NCBI RefSeq assembly: GCF_005886145.1
Contig: NZ_CP040504.1
Span: 992,001 to 1,056,000, forward strand
Source of the DNA: Neisseria sp. oral taxon 014 str. F0314
Lineage (GTDB): Bacteria > Pseudomonadota > Gammaproteobacteria > Burkholderiales > Neisseriaceae
Length of the DNA: 64,000 nucleotides
Direction of reading: 5' to 3'
Position numbers and translations under genes: made by a program. Positions 17,478-27,750 of this stretch are shown here, one piece after another. The notes beneath the pieces are model-generated. The model searched no databases, was not told the origin of the DNA, and saw nothing but the letters and a program-made list of their open reading frames with translations. Positions within the stretch are counted from its first letter, which is position 1. Each line of letters starts with the position of its first letter.

Positions 17478-18905
17478 ATGGAAGAGATGTTGTCTGCGCT
17501 GGTGGGCGCGGTCAATCTGGTGTTGTGGGACTACCTGCTGATTTATGCCCTGCTCGGCATCGGCCTGTTCTTCACCATCTATCTGGGCGCGCCGCAAGTT
17601 ACCAAACTCGGCGCGGGTTTCAAATCGGTATTCGGCGGCTTGTTTGCCAAAAAAGACCCCGCCGACAAAGACCATAAATCATTGTCGCAGTTTCAGGCGC
17701 TGGCAGTAGCGGTATCCGCCCAAATCGGTACCGGCAACGTCGCGGGCGTGGCCACGGCGATTACCGCCGGCGGACCGGGCGCGGTGTTTTGGATGTGGTT
17801 TTCTGCGGTTTTGGGCATGTCGACGATTTTTGCCGAAGCACTGCTGGCGCAGAAATACCGCGTGGTCAGCCACGGCAAGTATATCGGCGGCCCCGCGTTT
17901 TACATCACCCACGGCCTGACGCCGAAAATCGGCCGCGGCGCGGCGCGTTTCCTGTCGGGCTTTTTCTCGATTGCGCTGATTATCGCGCTGGGCTTTATCG
18001 GCAATGCGACCCAGTCTAATTCGATTGCTTCGGCGGTAACGGTGGCTTTCGACGTGCCGGCGCTGGCGGTCGGCATCGGCCTGGCGGCACTGGCGGGACT
18101 GATTATCGTCGGCGGCGTCAACCGCATCGCCAATGTCGCCCAATTCGTCGTGCCGTTTATGGCGGTGATTTACATCATCTGTGCGGTTGTGATTCTGTTT
18201 CAATTTTCCGACCATATTTCGCCGATGATTAACCATATTTTCGTGGCGGCGTTCAATCCGGAAGCAGTGTTGGGCGGTGCGGCCGGTATCGGGATGCGCG
18301 AAGCGGTGCGCTTCGGCGTGGCGCGCGGCCTGTTTTCTAACGAAGCGGGGATGGGTTCCACTCCGCACGCCCATGCGACGGCGGATGTAAACCACCCCGT
18401 ACAGCAAGGGATGGCGGCGTTTGTCGGCGTGTTTATCGACACGATTCTGGTGTGTACCGCCACTGCGCTGATTATCCTGCTCACCGATGCCGACAAACTG
18501 GGTTTGCAGGGGGCGGCGGTAACGCAGCAGGCGTTTGTGATTGCCTTCGGCGGCTTCGGCTCGCAGCTTCTGGCGATTTGCCTGACCTTCTTCGCCTTCA
18601 CCACCATCATCGGCTGGTACTACTTCGGCGAATCCAACATCCGCTTCCTCTTCCGCGGCCGCCATTTGGGCATTTACCGCACGCTGGTACTGGCCGCGAT
18701 TGTGTTGGGCACGCTGGGCAAAGTGGATTTGGTGTGGAGCCTGTCGGACATGTTCAACGGCTTCATGGTCATTCCGAACTTAATCGCCCTCTTCTTGCTG
18801 CGTAAGGAAATCCGCGCGGTTTACACCGACTATCTGGCGCAGAAAAAGGCAGGTGCCGGTTTGTCGTACCAATACGAGTTCCACGAATTTCACGACAACC
18901 AGTAA
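17478..18905 (+). CDS. Alanine/glycine:cation symporter (AGCS family)
   Basis: A 475-residue inner-membrane carrier of the AGCS (DagA) family with about 11 hydrophobic helices. The signature GGPGAVFWMWFSAVLGM lies near residues 97-113, preceded by AQIGTGNVAGVA, and the conserved GLFSNEAGMGSTPHAHA is near 280. It would import alanine or glycine with sodium or protons. It is monocistronic, ending in a strong uptake-sequence terminator. Substrate preference cannot be read from sequence. Confidence 0.92.
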   Translation: MEEMLSALVGAVNLVLWDYLLIYALLGIGLFFTIYLGAPQVTKLGAGFKSVFGGLFAKKDPADKDHKSLSQFQALAVAVSAQIGTGNVAGVATAITAGGPGAVFWMWFSAVLGMSTIFAEALLAQKYRVVSHGKYIGGPAFYITHGLTPKIGRGAARFLSGFFSIALIIALGFIGNATQSNSIASAVTVAFDVPALAVGIGLAALAGLIIVGGVNRIANVAQFVVPFMAVIYIICAVVILFQFSDHISPMINHIFVAAFNPEAVLGGAAGIGMREAVRFGVARGLFSNEAGMGSTPHAHATADVNHPVQQGMAAFVGVFIDTILVCTATALIILLTDADKLGLQGAAVTQQAFVIAFGGFGSQLLAICLTFFAFTTIIGWYYFGESNIRFLFRGRHLGIYRTLVLAAIVLGTLGKVDLVWSLSDMFNGFMVIPNLIALFLLRKEIRAVYTDYLAQKKAGAGLSYQYEFHEFHDNQ

Positions 18906-18921
18906 GCCCCGTATCGCCGTG

Positions 18922-18963
18922 AGGCCGTCTGAAAACGCAACCGTCTGTTTTCAGACGGCCTTT
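18922..18963 (+). terminator. Terminator of the AGCS symporter gene
   Basis: 15-bp stem (18922-18936 with 18947-18961) of facing uptake sequences, 10-base loop, followed by TTT. Confidence 0.8.
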
Positions 18964-19076
18964 ACGTTCAAAATGTAAATCTTGGTTCGCAGCCGATACA
19001 CCCGCCGCAAATCAGATAGAATAACGGCCTCAACAGATTTTCACGACGAAGAAACACAGAAAGACTGAAAGCTCGC

Positions 19077-20912
19077 ATGAACATAAAACGCACACTCTCC
19101 GTATCCCTGACCCTTTCGGCCGCCGCCGTTTTGGCCGCCTGCTCCTCCCAACCCGCGCAGCAGCCGGTAACGGTCGACGTTTCGAGCAGCGGCATTCCTT
19201 CGCGCAAGGCCGACAGCCAGTCCAAAATCCTTTCCGATTACAGCCAATACGAAGGCGCGCTGGAAGCGGCCAAACGCGGCGACGACGTATGGCCGCAACA
19301 GTTTCTGGCGCAGGCAAGCGACAGCGCGATGGCGGAGAACGTGCGCAACGAATGGCTGAAAAATCTGGGCTACCGCGGACAGTGGGCCTTGTTCCAACAG
19401 GAATACGCCAAACTCGACAAAGACGGCCGCGCGCAGGAAGTGCAGTGTTATGCCGACCTGAACGGCGGCAACTACGCCAAAGCCGCCGATTTGGTGCGTG
19501 AAACCAAAAAACTGCCGCAGGGCTGCACCCGCTTCATCGAAAGCGCGGCCGCTTCAGGCCGTCTGAACGGCGACGACGCCTGGCGGCGCGTGCGCGGATT
19601 ACTGGGCAACAGCCAGACCACCGACGCACGCAATCTGGCCGCAGCACTGGGCAGCCCGTTTGACGGCGGCGGACAGGGCGCGCAGGAATACAGCCTGCTG
19701 TCCGTCATCGGCAAAGACGCACGCAAAAGCCCCGCCGCAGCCGCTGCGCTCGCGGGCATGGAAAGCGGCCTGAGCCGCGCCCAAAGCAGCTACGCATGGG
19801 GCGTATTAGGCCACTATCAGGCGTTGAACCAAAACATGCCCGCCGCACTGGGCTATTACAGCCGCGCCGCCGAACGCGGCCAGTTCAGCGACGAACAATG
19901 GGAATGGTACGCCCGCGCCGCCCTGCGCCTGCAACGCTGGAGCGACTTGGCCGCCATCATTCAGACCATGCCCGCCAAACTGCAAAACGACCCGACATGG
20001 CAATACTGGCTCGCCCGCAGCCTGAGCGCACAGGGCGACAGCACCCGCGCCGCAGCCCTGTATGAAAAAGCCGCCGCGTCCGGCCGCAACTTCTACGCCC
20101 TGCTGTCCGCCGAAGAACTCGGCAGAAGCGTCAGCACGCGCAACACCGTCGGTTCGTCGGAAAAAGGCGGCGTGAAACGTATGGAAAAAGACGGCGCCAT
20201 CAACCGCGCATTGGTTCTGTTCAAACAAAGCCAAACCAGCGGCGATTGGAAAATGCGCCGTCAGGCACAGGCCGAATGGCGTTTCGCCACCCGCGGCTTT
20301 AACGAAGACAACCTGCTCGCCGCCGCACAGGCCGCGTTCAACAACCAATTCTACGACATGGCCATCAACAGCGCCGATCGCACCGATACCAAGCTGGACT
20401 TCAACCTGCGCTACCCCGCCCCGTTTAAAGAAACGACCGAGCGCTACGCAACCCAGGCCGGCATCGATCCCGCATGGGTATACGGCCTCATCCGCCAAGA
20501 AAGCCGTTTTGCGATGGGCGCGCAGTCCAGCGTCGGCGCACAGGGCCTGATGCAGGTCATGCCCGCCACCGCCCGCGAAATCGCAGGAAAAATCGGCATG
20601 AACAGCGAAGAGCTGTACACGATGGACGGCAACATCCGCATGGGCACATGGTATATGTCCGACGCGAAACGCCGCCTGCAAAACAACGAAGTGATGGCCA
20701 CCGCAGGCTACAACGCCGGTCCAGCCCGCGCCCGCAACTGGCAGGCCGCCACGCCGTTGGAAGGTTCGATTTACGCCGAAACCATCCCGTTTACAGAAAC
20801 CCGCGATTATGTGAAAAAAGTGATGACCAACGCGACATACTACGCCTCACTGTTCAACGAACGCCAAACTTCGCTCAAACAACGCATGGGAACTGTTCCG
20901 GCACGTTATTGA
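19077..20912 (+). CDS. ltgA: Soluble-type lytic transglycosylase lipoprotein (LtgA-like Slt)
   Basis: A 611-residue lipoprotein (VLAAC, lipidated C22). A long alpha-helical superhelical U/L domain covers roughly residues 40-430 and a lysozyme-like SLT domain follows. The catalytic glutamate is E475 in IRQESRFAMGAQ, followed by SVGAQGLMQVMPATA and later GYNAGPARARNW. It cleaves peptidoglycan to 1,6-anhydro-muropeptides; in pathogenic Neisseria LtgA releases the toxic monomers. An uptake sequence is embedded at 19556-19567. It is flanked by uptake-sequence terminators on both sides and so is probably transcribed alone. Confidence 0.9.
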   Translation: MNIKRTLSVSLTLSAAAVLAACSSQPAQQPVTVDVSSSGIPSRKADSQSKILSDYSQYEGALEAAKRGDDVWPQQFLAQASDSAMAENVRNEWLKNLGYRGQWALFQQEYAKLDKDGRAQEVQCYADLNGGNYAKAADLVRETKKLPQGCTRFIESAAASGRLNGDDAWRRVRGLLGNSQTTDARNLAAALGSPFDGGGQGAQEYSLLSVIGKDARKSPAAAAALAGMESGLSRAQSSYAWGVLGHYQALNQNMPAALGYYSRAAERGQFSDEQWEWYARAALRLQRWSDLAAIIQTMPAKLQNDPTWQYWLARSLSAQGDSTRAAALYEKAAASGRNFYALLSAEELGRSVSTRNTVGSSEKGGVKRMEKDGAINRALVLFKQSQTSGDWKMRRQAQAEWRFATRGFNEDNLLAAAQAAFNNQFYDMAINSADRTDTKLDFNLRYPAPFKETTERYATQAGIDPAWVYGLIRQESRFAMGAQSSVGAQGLMQVMPATAREIAGKIGMNSEELYTMDGNIRMGTWYMSDAKRRLQNNEVMATAGYNAGPARARNWQAATPLEGSIYAETIPFTETRDYVKKVMTNATYYASLFNERQTSLKQRMGTVPARY

Positions 20913-20932
20913 TCGGTTCTGATGACATGAAG

Positions 20933-20963
20933 AGGCCGTCTGAAAAATTTTCAGACGGCCTTT
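20933..20963 (+). terminator. Terminator of the transglycosylase gene
   Basis: 14-base complementary arms (20933-20946 and 20948-20961) that meet almost without a loop, so the inner pairs must open; followed by TTT. Confidence 0.7.
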
Positions 20964-21122
20964 GTTTATATGTAAACATTCCTAAACGGAAGTTTGCCAA
21001 ATTTACAAAACTTTCGTAACCCTTTTCTGTCCCACCGCAGGCAACGGTTGGTTGCCGATTCGGATGGCGGGCTTTACTGCCGCCATATGTTCAAACGTTT
21101 TCATCTTAACCAGGAACCGTAT

Positions 21123-22052
21123 ATGAATATGAAACGCAGTATTTTGCTCCCCCTTCTTCTCGCCTTCAGCGGCGCGGCCCTTGCCCAACCCGCCGAGCTC
21201 TCCACTCCGATACGCGGCATCACTTTGGAGAGCACCGACAATCTCGATATGACCCTCAAACTCATCAAATCCAGCCGGAAAAGACTGACGGTCCGCCTCG
21301 TGATGGATGATGACGATATTTCGGCTTATAAAAAGGTTGTGGATGCGTTGGCACCCCATGCCAATGTTATGGTGCAGATTCTTGATTCCGAACAAATGCC
21401 GAACTACAGCGTGGAAAAAATCCGCAGACGCACCACACGGGCAATGAATGCTTTTGGCGACAAGGTTGCGTTATGGGAAATCGGTAACGAACTCAACGGC
21501 AACTGGGTCGGCAGTTCTCCGCAGGAAATCAACGCCAAAGCACAGGCTGCTTACGAAGTCGTCAAAAAACGCAACGGCAAAACCGCGCTTACGCTCAATT
21601 ATTGGTCCAGCCCGAATTGTTACGAAAAAGACTGGGAAGCTACCTCAAAATATGCAGAAAGCCTGCCAGCCAGCCTGCGCAATGTAGACTATGCTTTCCT
21701 CTCTATTTATGAAACTGTCTGTACCCCTGCCCAACACCCAAGCAGCAATGATTTGGCAAGAACATTCAACCACTTCAAAGGCCAGTTCAGTAAGGCTACC
21801 AAGTTCGGCATCGGTGAAATCGGTACCCAGGACGAAAGCGATGAACAAAAACCGGCTACTTTGGAAGAGAAAAAACGTATCGCCAATTACTATTACGGTT
21901 TGCAACAACCGTTGTATGCCAAAATGGGAGACCGTTATGTCGGCGGCTATTTCTGGTGGTATTTCCACCGTGACGCCACCCTTCCCGAAGTGAACGGCGG
22001 GCGGAAAGACAACTTATGGCCGACCCTCAAAGGCTTGCTTGAACAGTTATAA
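21123..22052 (+). CDS. Secreted clan GH-A glycoside hydrolase-like protein
   Basis: 309 residues with a clear signal peptide (MNMKRSILLPLLLAFSGAALA, cut about residue 21). The rest reads as a TIM-barrel glycosidase of clan GH-A: GNELNG at 121-126 gives the acid/base candidate E123 after strand 4, and GIGEIGTQ at 229-236 gives the nucleophile candidate E232 after strand 7, with aromatic GGYFWWYFHRD near the end. I do not recognise the exact family; PslG-like and GH39/GH5-like enzymes share this layout. The ATG at 21123 follows AGGA by 8 bases; an in-frame ATG at 21087 would put a charged stretch before the signal peptide. No neighbouring gene reveals the substrate. Confidence 0.65.
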   Translation: MNMKRSILLPLLLAFSGAALAQPAELSTPIRGITLESTDNLDMTLKLIKSSRKRLTVRLVMDDDDISAYKKVVDALAPHANVMVQILDSEQMPNYSVEKIRRRTTRAMNAFGDKVALWEIGNELNGNWVGSSPQEINAKAQAAYEVVKKRNGKTALTLNYWSSPNCYEKDWEATSKYAESLPASLRNVDYAFLSIYETVCTPAQHPSSNDLARTFNHFKGQFSKATKFGIGEIGTQDESDEQKPATLEEKKRIANYYYGLQQPLYAKMGDRYVGGYFWWYFHRDATLPEVNGGRKDNLWPTLKGLLEQL

Positions 22053-22089
22053 AACCCGCGCCGTTTATTTTGGAAGAACGGCATTTGAT

Positions 22090-22125
22090 AAAAAGGTCTG
22101 CGGCATTCGTCCGCAGACCTTTTTT
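22090..22125. terminator. Perfect bidirectional terminator between glycosidase-like gene and pepN
   Basis: 14-bp perfect stem (22090-22103 with 22111-22124), 7-base loop, with A-run on one side and T-run on the other. It can stop both converging transcripts and is not an uptake sequence. Confidence 0.85.
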
Positions 22126-22142
22126 GCATTTTTCAGACGGCC

Positions 22143-24746
22143 TCAATCCAAAATCTTGCCGACGATTTCGCCTACGTCTTTCGACAATCCTTCTTGCGCC
22201 CGAATGCGCTGCAATTCTTGTTCCACCAAGTTTTTGCGGTGCGGTTCGAGCTTGTTGCAGAGGTTGAACGCCTGCACCAGGCGGGCGGCGACCTGCGGGT
22301 TGAAGCGGTCGATTTCGATGACTTTGTCGGCGATGAAACGGTAGCCGCTGCCGTCTTCTGCATGGAAATGCGGGACGTTGCGGCTGAAGCTGCCGATGAG
22401 CGAGCGGGCTTTGTTGGGGTTTTCGAGGCTGAATTTCGGATGCTGCAAGGCGGTTTGAACCTGCTGCAGGGTGTCGCTGCGGCGGCTTGAGCCGATGAGG
22501 GCGAAATATTTGTCCATCACCAGCGCGTCGTCTGAAAACTTGTCGGCAAACTGCGCCAGCAGGCGGTTGCGCGTATCGCTTTCGTTGCCGTTGACGGCGG
22601 ACAGGATGCCCCATTCGTGGGTCATGTTTTGTGCCATTTCGCCGTATTTCTCGGCAACGGTTTCGATGTGCGCGGGGTCGGCGCGCAGGACGAAGGCGCG
22701 GCAGACGTTGCGCAGCGTGCGCCAGCCGGCGGCTTCGGGGCTGTATTCGTAGCTTTGGTGTTCCTGCTTCGCCGCCTGACGGTTCAATTCGTGCCATTTC
22801 GGCAGGAAGCGGACGGCAAGCGTATCCAACAAGGCTTCGCGCGCCTGATGGTAGCGCAGCGGGTCGATGTTTTCCGCGCCGTCCCACAGTTCGGCTTCGG
22901 AAGGCACGCCCAAAAGCAGGGCTTTGAAGGCGTTGTCCAAGAGGTCGTCTGAAATGACTTTTTCGACGGCGGCAAGCAGTTTTTCGTGTTTCGGCAACTC
23001 GACGCCGTCTGAAAGCGCGGCGAGGTTGGCGGCGACGGCGCGGCGGTAGAGCGTTTGGGCGGCTTCCCAGCGCGTGAAGGCGTCGCTGTCGTGGGCAAGC
23101 AGGAGCAGCAGGTCGTCGTCGCTGTACGGATAGCTCAGGTGCACCGGCGCGCTGAAGCCGCGCAGCAGCGAGGGAACGACGGCTTCGGTTACGCCTTCGA
23201 GCAGGAAGGTCTGTTCGGCTTCGGTCAGCAGCAATACGGCTTCGGTCGCGCGTTTGCCCTGATAGTCGAATGCCACCGCTTCGCCGTTGCGGTTCAGCAG
23301 CCCGATTTTGACGGGAATCATCATCGGCTGTTTGTCCGCCATATCGGGCGTGGGCGGCACGGTTTGTTTAATGGTCAACTCGAACACATTGTTTTTCAGA
23401 CGACCTTCCGCTTCCAAAACGGGCGTTCCCGCCTGGCTGTACCACAAGGCGAACTGGTCGAGATTGATGCCGTTCGCGTCCGCCATCGCCGCACGGAAAT
23501 CGTCGCAGGTCACGGCTTGCCCGTCGTGGCGTTGGAAATAGAGCTTCATGCCTTTCTGGAAGCCCTCTTCACCGAGCAGGGTGTGATACATCCGCACCAC
23601 TTCCGCGCCTTTTTCATAAACGGTCATGGTGTAGAAATTATTCATCTCCTCATAGCTGGCGGGGCGCACCGGATGCGCGGTCGGGCCTGCGTCTTCGGGA
23701 AACTGGTGCTGGCGCAGCAGGCGGATGTTTTCGATGCGGCGTACGGCGCGGCTGGCGCGGTCGCCGGAAAACTCTTGGTCGCGGAACACGGTCAGCCCTT
23801 CCTTCAGCGAAAGCTGGAACCAGTCGCGGCAGGTTACACGGTTACCCGTCCAGTTGTGAAAATATTCGTGTCCGACCACGGATTCGATGCCTTCGAAATC
23901 GGTATCGGTGGCGGTGCGGCTGTCGGCAAGGACGAACTTGGTGTTAAAAATGTTCAAACCCTTGTTTTCCATCGCGCCCATATTGAAATCTCCCACGGCG
24001 ACGACCATGAAAATATCCAAGTCGTATTCCAAACCGAATCGCGTTTCGTCCCACTTCATCGCGTTTTTCAAGGATTCTACGGCAAAGCCGACCTTGGGCT
24101 TGTCCGCTTCGGTGGTGTAAAACTCGATTTTGACGTTTCTGCCGCTCATGGTGGTGAAACGGTCTTCCGTTACCGTCAAATCACCCGCAACCAAAGCAAA
24201 CAGATAGCCCGGTTTGGCAAACGGGTCTTCCCATTTCACCCAATGGCGGTCGTCTGAAAACTCGCCGCCGTCAATTTTGTTGCCGTTGGAAAGCAAAACG
24301 GGATAGCGTTTTTTGTCCGCGACGATGGTGGTCGTGAACTTGGACATCACATCCGGACGGTCGATGTAGAACGTGATTTTGCGGAAGCCCTCCGGCTCGC
24401 ATTGGGTAAACAGATTGCCGCCGGAAGCATACAGCCCCATCAGCGATTTGTTCTCCGCCGGCAGGATTTCGGTTTCCACTTCGACGGCGAAGCGTTCGGA
24501 CGGCACGCCTGCAATCGTCAGCGTCTCGCCTTCCAACACATAATCCGCCGCCGCCCCGTTGATTTTGACGGACAAGAGTTTCGCCGAACCGTCCAACACC
24601 AGCGGTTCCCCCACCCTCTGCGGCTCGACCGTCAAACGGGATTTCACGACGGTTTGCGGTTCGGCAATATCGAAATGCAGGTCGGTTTCGAGGATGCGGT
24701 AGGCAGGCGTTTGGTAATCTTTCAGATAACGGACGGTTTTGCTCAT
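22143..24746 (-). CDS. pepN: Aminopeptidase N (M1 family)
   Basis: An 867-residue M1 zinc aminopeptidase. The exopeptidase motif GAMEN is at 257-261 and the zinc site HEYFH is at 293-297 with the third ligand E316 in LKEGLTVF. The length and the C-terminal helical domain match E. coli-type PepN. It removes N-terminal residues from peptides in the cytoplasm. I set the start at 24746 ([14 protein letters not shown]); the longer frame upstream runs through uptake sequences. Variant uptake sequences (GGTCGTCTGAA) occur inside at about 22941 and 24249. Confidence 0.95.
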   Translation of the reverse strand: MSKTVRYLKDYQTPAYRILETDLHFDIAEPQTVVKSRLTVEPQRVGEPLVLDGSAKLLSVKINGAAADYVLEGETLTIAGVPSERFAVEVETEILPAENKSLMGLYASGGNLFTQCEPEGFRKITFYIDRPDVMSKFTTTIVADKKRYPVLLSNGNKIDGGEFSDDRHWVKWEDPFAKPGYLFALVAGDLTVTEDRFTTMSGRNVKIEFYTTEADKPKVGFAVESLKNAMKWDETRFGLEYDLDIFMVVAVGDFNMGAMENKGLNIFNTKFVLADSRTATDTDFEGIESVVGHEYFHNWTGNRVTCRDWFQLSLKEGLTVFRDQEFSGDRASRAVRRIENIRLLRQHQFPEDAGPTAHPVRPASYEEMNNFYTMTVYEKGAEVVRMYHTLLGEEGFQKGMKLYFQRHDGQAVTCDDFRAAMADANGINLDQFALWYSQAGTPVLEAEGRLKNNVFELTIKQTVPPTPDMADKQPMMIPVKIGLLNRNGEAVAFDYQGKRATEAVLLLTEAEQTFLLEGVTEAVVPSLLRGFSAPVHLSYPYSDDDLLLLLAHDSDAFTRWEAAQTLYRRAVAANLAALSDGVELPKHEKLLAAVEKVISDDLLDNAFKALLLGVPSEAELWDGAENIDPLRYHQAREALLDTLAVRFLPKWHELNRQAAKQEHQSYEYSPEAAGWRTLRNVCRAFVLRADPAHIETVAEKYGEMAQNMTHEWGILSAVNGNESDTRNRLLAQFADKFSDDALVMDKYFALIGSSRRSDTLQQVQTALQHPKFSLENPNKARSLIGSFSRNVPHFHAEDGSGYRFIADKVIEIDRFNPQVAARLVQAFNLCNKLEPHRKNLVEQELQRIRAQEGLSKDVGEIVGKILD

Positions 24747-25001
24747 GGTTCTAACCTCAAATAAAGAATATTGGTTCCATATGGTTTCAGACGGCCTGTT
24801 ATTCAAGAGCGGCGGCAGGAAATAAGGCCGTCTGAAAAATGCTTCCATATACATTCGACTACACAATTCGTTTATATCGGAATATCAAAACAACATCCCC
24901 CCTAGCGCGGCCACATCCTTCAGCAAACCTGCATCACGCAAATTCCAAACAGCCGTTAAAAAATTTTCATTCACACCTAAATGGGATTTTCTCCGGCCAA
25001 T

Positions 25002-25031
25002 TTGGCAAAATCATGGTTCCTCCTGTAAAAT
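25002..25031 (+). promoter_or_regulatory. Promoter candidate of the nqr operon
   Basis: TTGGCA (25002-25007), 18-base spacer, TAAAAT (25026-25031). A transcript would start near 25038, about 135 bases before nqrA. Confidence 0.5.
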
Positions 25032-25054
25032 CAATCGATTTTTTCCGCATTAAA

Positions 25055-25074
25055 AACAGCCCGTCAGGGCTGTT
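25055..25074 (+). promoter_or_regulatory. Leader hairpin upstream of nqrA
   Basis: AACAGCCC pairs perfectly with GGGCTGTT across a GTCA loop, close to the predicted transcript start. There is no T-run, so it may stabilise the messenger rather than terminate it. Confidence 0.45.
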
Positions 25075-25171
25075 CAATCCGGCCGGCGCATTTTCGGCCA
25101 ACCCATTCCGCCGCGATGCACCGATGCAGACGGCAACCCTGTTTTTAACCTACCAAAAGTAACGCATCCCT

Positions 25172-26515
25172 ATGATTAAAATCAAAAAAGGCCTAGACCT
25201 GCCCATCGCGGGCAGACCGGAGCAAGCCGTTTACGACGGTCCGGCCATTACCGAAGTCGCGTTGCTTGGCGAAGAATATGCCGGTATGCGCCCCTCGATG
25301 AAAGTCAAGGAAGGCGATGCCGTCAAAAAAGGCCAAGTGCTGTTTGAAGACAAGAAAAATCCGGGCGTGGTGTTTACTGCGCCGGCTTCCGGCAAAATCT
25401 CCGCGATTCACCGCGGCGAAAAGCGTGTGCTTCAGTCGGTTGTGATTGCCGTTGAAGGCGATGACGAAATCGAGTTCGAACGCTATGCGCCCGATGCGTT
25501 GGCAAACTTAAGCGGCGAAGAAGTGCGCCGCAATCTGATTCAATCCGGTTTGTGGACTGCGCTGCGCACCCGTCCGTTCAGCAAGATTCCCGCTGTTGAT
25601 GCCGAGCCGTTCGCCATTTTCGTCAATGCGATGGACACCAATCCGCTGGCGGCAGACCCTGTGGTCGTGATCAAAGAAGCAGCCGAGGATTTCAGACGAG
25701 GTTTGCTGGTGTTGAGCCGTCTGACCGAACGTAAAATCCATGTTTGTAAAGCAGCCGGTGCGGACGTGCCGTCTGAAAACGCCGCCAACATTGAAACACA
25801 CGAATTCGGCGGCCCGCATCCCGCTGGTTTGAGCGGCACGCACATTCATTTCATCGAGCCTGTCGGCGCGAATAAAACCGTGTGGACCATCAATTATCAA
25901 GACGTGATTGCGATCGGACGTTTGTTCGTAACAGGTCGTCTGAACGCCGAGCGCGTGGTTGCCTTGGGCGGCCCGCAAGTCAACAAACCGCGCCTCTTGC
26001 GTACCGTTTTGGGTGCGAAGGTGTCGCAACTTACCGCCGGTGAATTGGTTGATGCGGACAACCGTGTGATTTCCGGTTCGGTATTGAACGGCGCGATTGC
26101 ACAAGGCGCGCATGATTATTTGGGACGCTACCACAATCAGATTTCCGTCATCGAAGAAGGCCGCAGCAAAGAGCTGTTCGGCTGGGTTGCGCCGCAGCCG
26201 GACAAATACTCGATTACGCGTACAACCCTCGGTCATTTCCTGAAAAACAAACTCTTCAAGTTCACGACAGCCGTCAACGGCGGCGACCGCGCCATGGTTC
26301 CCATCGGTACTTACGAGCGCGTGATGCCGCTGGACATCCTGCCTACCTTGCTTTTGCGCGATTTAATCGTCGGCGATACCGACAGCGCGCAGGCTTTGGG
26401 TTGCTTGGAATTGGACGAAGAAGACCTCGCTTTGTGCAGCTTCGTCTGCCCGGGCAAATACGAATACGGCCCGCTGTTGCGCAAGGTGCTGGAAACCATT
26501 GAGAAGGAAGGCTGA
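25172..26515 (+). CDS. nqrA: Na+-translocating NADH:quinone reductase subunit A
   Basis: 447 residues, starting [18 protein letters not shown], the NqrA signature, with the biotinyl/lipoyl-like fold at the N-terminus and RNF-type SLBB region in the middle ([12 protein letters not shown]). NqrA is the peripheral cytoplasmic subunit near the quinone site of the six-subunit sodium pump. It opens the operon; nqrB starts 2 bases after its stop. An AGGTCGTCTGAA variant lies inside at about 25936. Confidence 0.96.
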   Translation: MIKIKKGLDLPIAGRPEQAVYDGPAITEVALLGEEYAGMRPSMKVKEGDAVKKGQVLFEDKKNPGVVFTAPASGKISAIHRGEKRVLQSVVIAVEGDDEIEFERYAPDALANLSGEEVRRNLIQSGLWTALRTRPFSKIPAVDAEPFAIFVNAMDTNPLAADPVVVIKEAAEDFRRGLLVLSRLTERKIHVCKAAGADVPSENAANIETHEFGGPHPAGLSGTHIHFIEPVGANKTVWTINYQDVIAIGRLFVTGRLNAERVVALGGPQVNKPRLLRTVLGAKVSQLTAGELVDADNRVISGSVLNGAIAQGAHDYLGRYHNQISVIEEGRSKELFGWVAPQPDKYSITRTTLGHFLKNKLFKFTTAVNGGDRAMVPIGTYERVMPLDILPTLLLRDLIVGDTDSAQALGCLELDEEDLALCSFVCPGKYEYGPLLRKVLETIEKEG

Positions 26516-26517
26516 TT

Positions 26518-27750
26518 ATGGGCTTGAAACATTTTCTGGAAAAAATCGAACCGCACTTCCTGCCGGGCGGCAAACATGAAAAATGGTATGCCCTCTATGA
26601 AGCTGCGGCGACGATTTTCTACACATCCGGCGCGGTAACGCGCAAAGCGGCACACGTCCGCGACGCGCTCGACTCCAAACGCATGATGATTTTGGTGTGG
26701 CTGGCTTTGTTTCCCGCCATGTTTTACGGTATGTACAACGTCGGTGCGCAGGCATTCGGCGCGCTGACGCCAGATTTGCTGCAACAAAGCATCGCCAACG
26801 ACTGGCATTACGCCCTTGCCAACGCTTTGGGCATCAATATGTCGTCTGAAGCGGGCGCGTTGGGCAAAATGCTGTTCGGCGCGATTTACTTCCTGCCGAT
26901 TTACGCAACCGTATTTATCGTCGGCGGTTTCTGGGAAGTCTTGTTCGCCACTGTACGCAAACACGAAATCAACGAAGGTTTCTTTGTTACTTCGATTCTG
27001 TTCGCCTTAATCGTTCCGCCTACGCTGCCGCTGTGGCAGGCCGCCTTGGGTATTACCTTCGGCGTGGTGGTTGCGAAAGAGGTGTTCGGCGGTACGGGTA
27101 AAAACTTTATGAACCCTGCGCTGGCAGGTCGTGCTTTCTTGTTCTTCGCCTATCCTGCCAATATTACCGGCGACACCGTTTGGACGGCGGTTGACGGCTA
27201 TTCCGGCGCAACTGCGTTGGCTCAGTGGGCGGCACACGGTTCGGAAGGTCTGAAAAATGCTGTTACCAATCAATCCATCACTTGGATGGATGCGTTTATC
27301 GGTAATGTGCCCGGTTCTATCGGCGAAGTATCCACTTTGGCGCTTTTAATCGGCGGCGCGTTTATCGTGTTTGCCCGCATCGCTTCTTGGCGCATTATTG
27401 CTGGTGTGATGATCGGTATGATTGCCATGTCTTCGCTGTTTAACGTTATCGGTTCAGACACCAATCCGATGTTCAGCATGCCTTGGTACTGGCATCTGGT
27501 CGTCGGCGGCTTCGCCATCGGTATGCTGTTTATGGCAACCGACCCCGTTTCCGCTTCCTTTACCAATGTCGGCAAATGGTGGTACGGCGCGCTAATCGGC
27601 GTGATGTGCGTGTTAATCCGCGTGGTCAATCCGGCTTACCCCGAAGGCATGATGTTGGCGATTCTGTTTGCCAACCTGTTTGCCCCGATTTTCGACTATT
27701 TCGTCGCACAAGCGAACATCAAACGCAGAAAGGCGCGCAGCAATGGCTAA
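26518..27750 (+). CDS. nqrB: Na+-translocating NADH:quinone reductase subunit B
   Basis: A 410-residue integral membrane subunit with about ten helices. The covalent FMN acceptor is T232 in [10 protein letters not shown], the expected flavinylation motif. NqrB carries FMN and riboflavin and forms the sodium path and quinone site. Its last 8 bases overlap the start of nqrC. Confidence 0.96.
   Translation: MGLKHFLEKIEPHFLPGGKHEKWYALYEAAATIFYTSGAVTRKAAHVRDALDSKRMMILVWLALFPAMFYGMYNVGAQAFGALTPDLLQQSIANDWHYALANALGINMSSEAGALGKMLFGAIYFLPIYATVFIVGGFWEVLFATVRKHEINEGFFVTSILFALIVPPTLPLWQAALGITFGVVVAKEVFGGTGKNFMNPALAGRAFLFFAYPANITGDTVWTAVDGYSGATALAQWAAHGSEGLKNAVTNQSITWMDAFIGNVPGSIGEVSTLALLIGGAFIVFARIASWRIIAGVMIGMIAMSSLFNVIGSDTNPMFSMPWYWHLVVGGFAIGMLFMATDPVSASFTNVGKWWYGALIGVMCVLIRVVNPAYPEGMMLAILFANLFAPIFDYFVAQANIKRRKARSNG

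Larger units (their letters stand above)
24747..25171. other. Intergenic region pepN / nqrA
   Basis: 425 bases with no convincing gene. It holds an uptake-sequence inverted pair (24785-24797 with 24825-24837) upstream of pepN, a C6 run at 24897-24902, a promoter candidate at 25002-25031 and a leader hairpin at 25055-25074. A 107-codon frame at 24839-25162 shows no recognisable domain and I do not call it. Confidence 0.55.

Noticed and set aside
23055-24257. 400-codon open frame antisense to pepN
   Set aside because: Same shadow composition; pepN has all its M1 motifs in the other strand.
24839-25162. 107-codon frame in the nqrA leader
   Set aside because: No ribosome site, no family features, overlaps promoter and hairpin.
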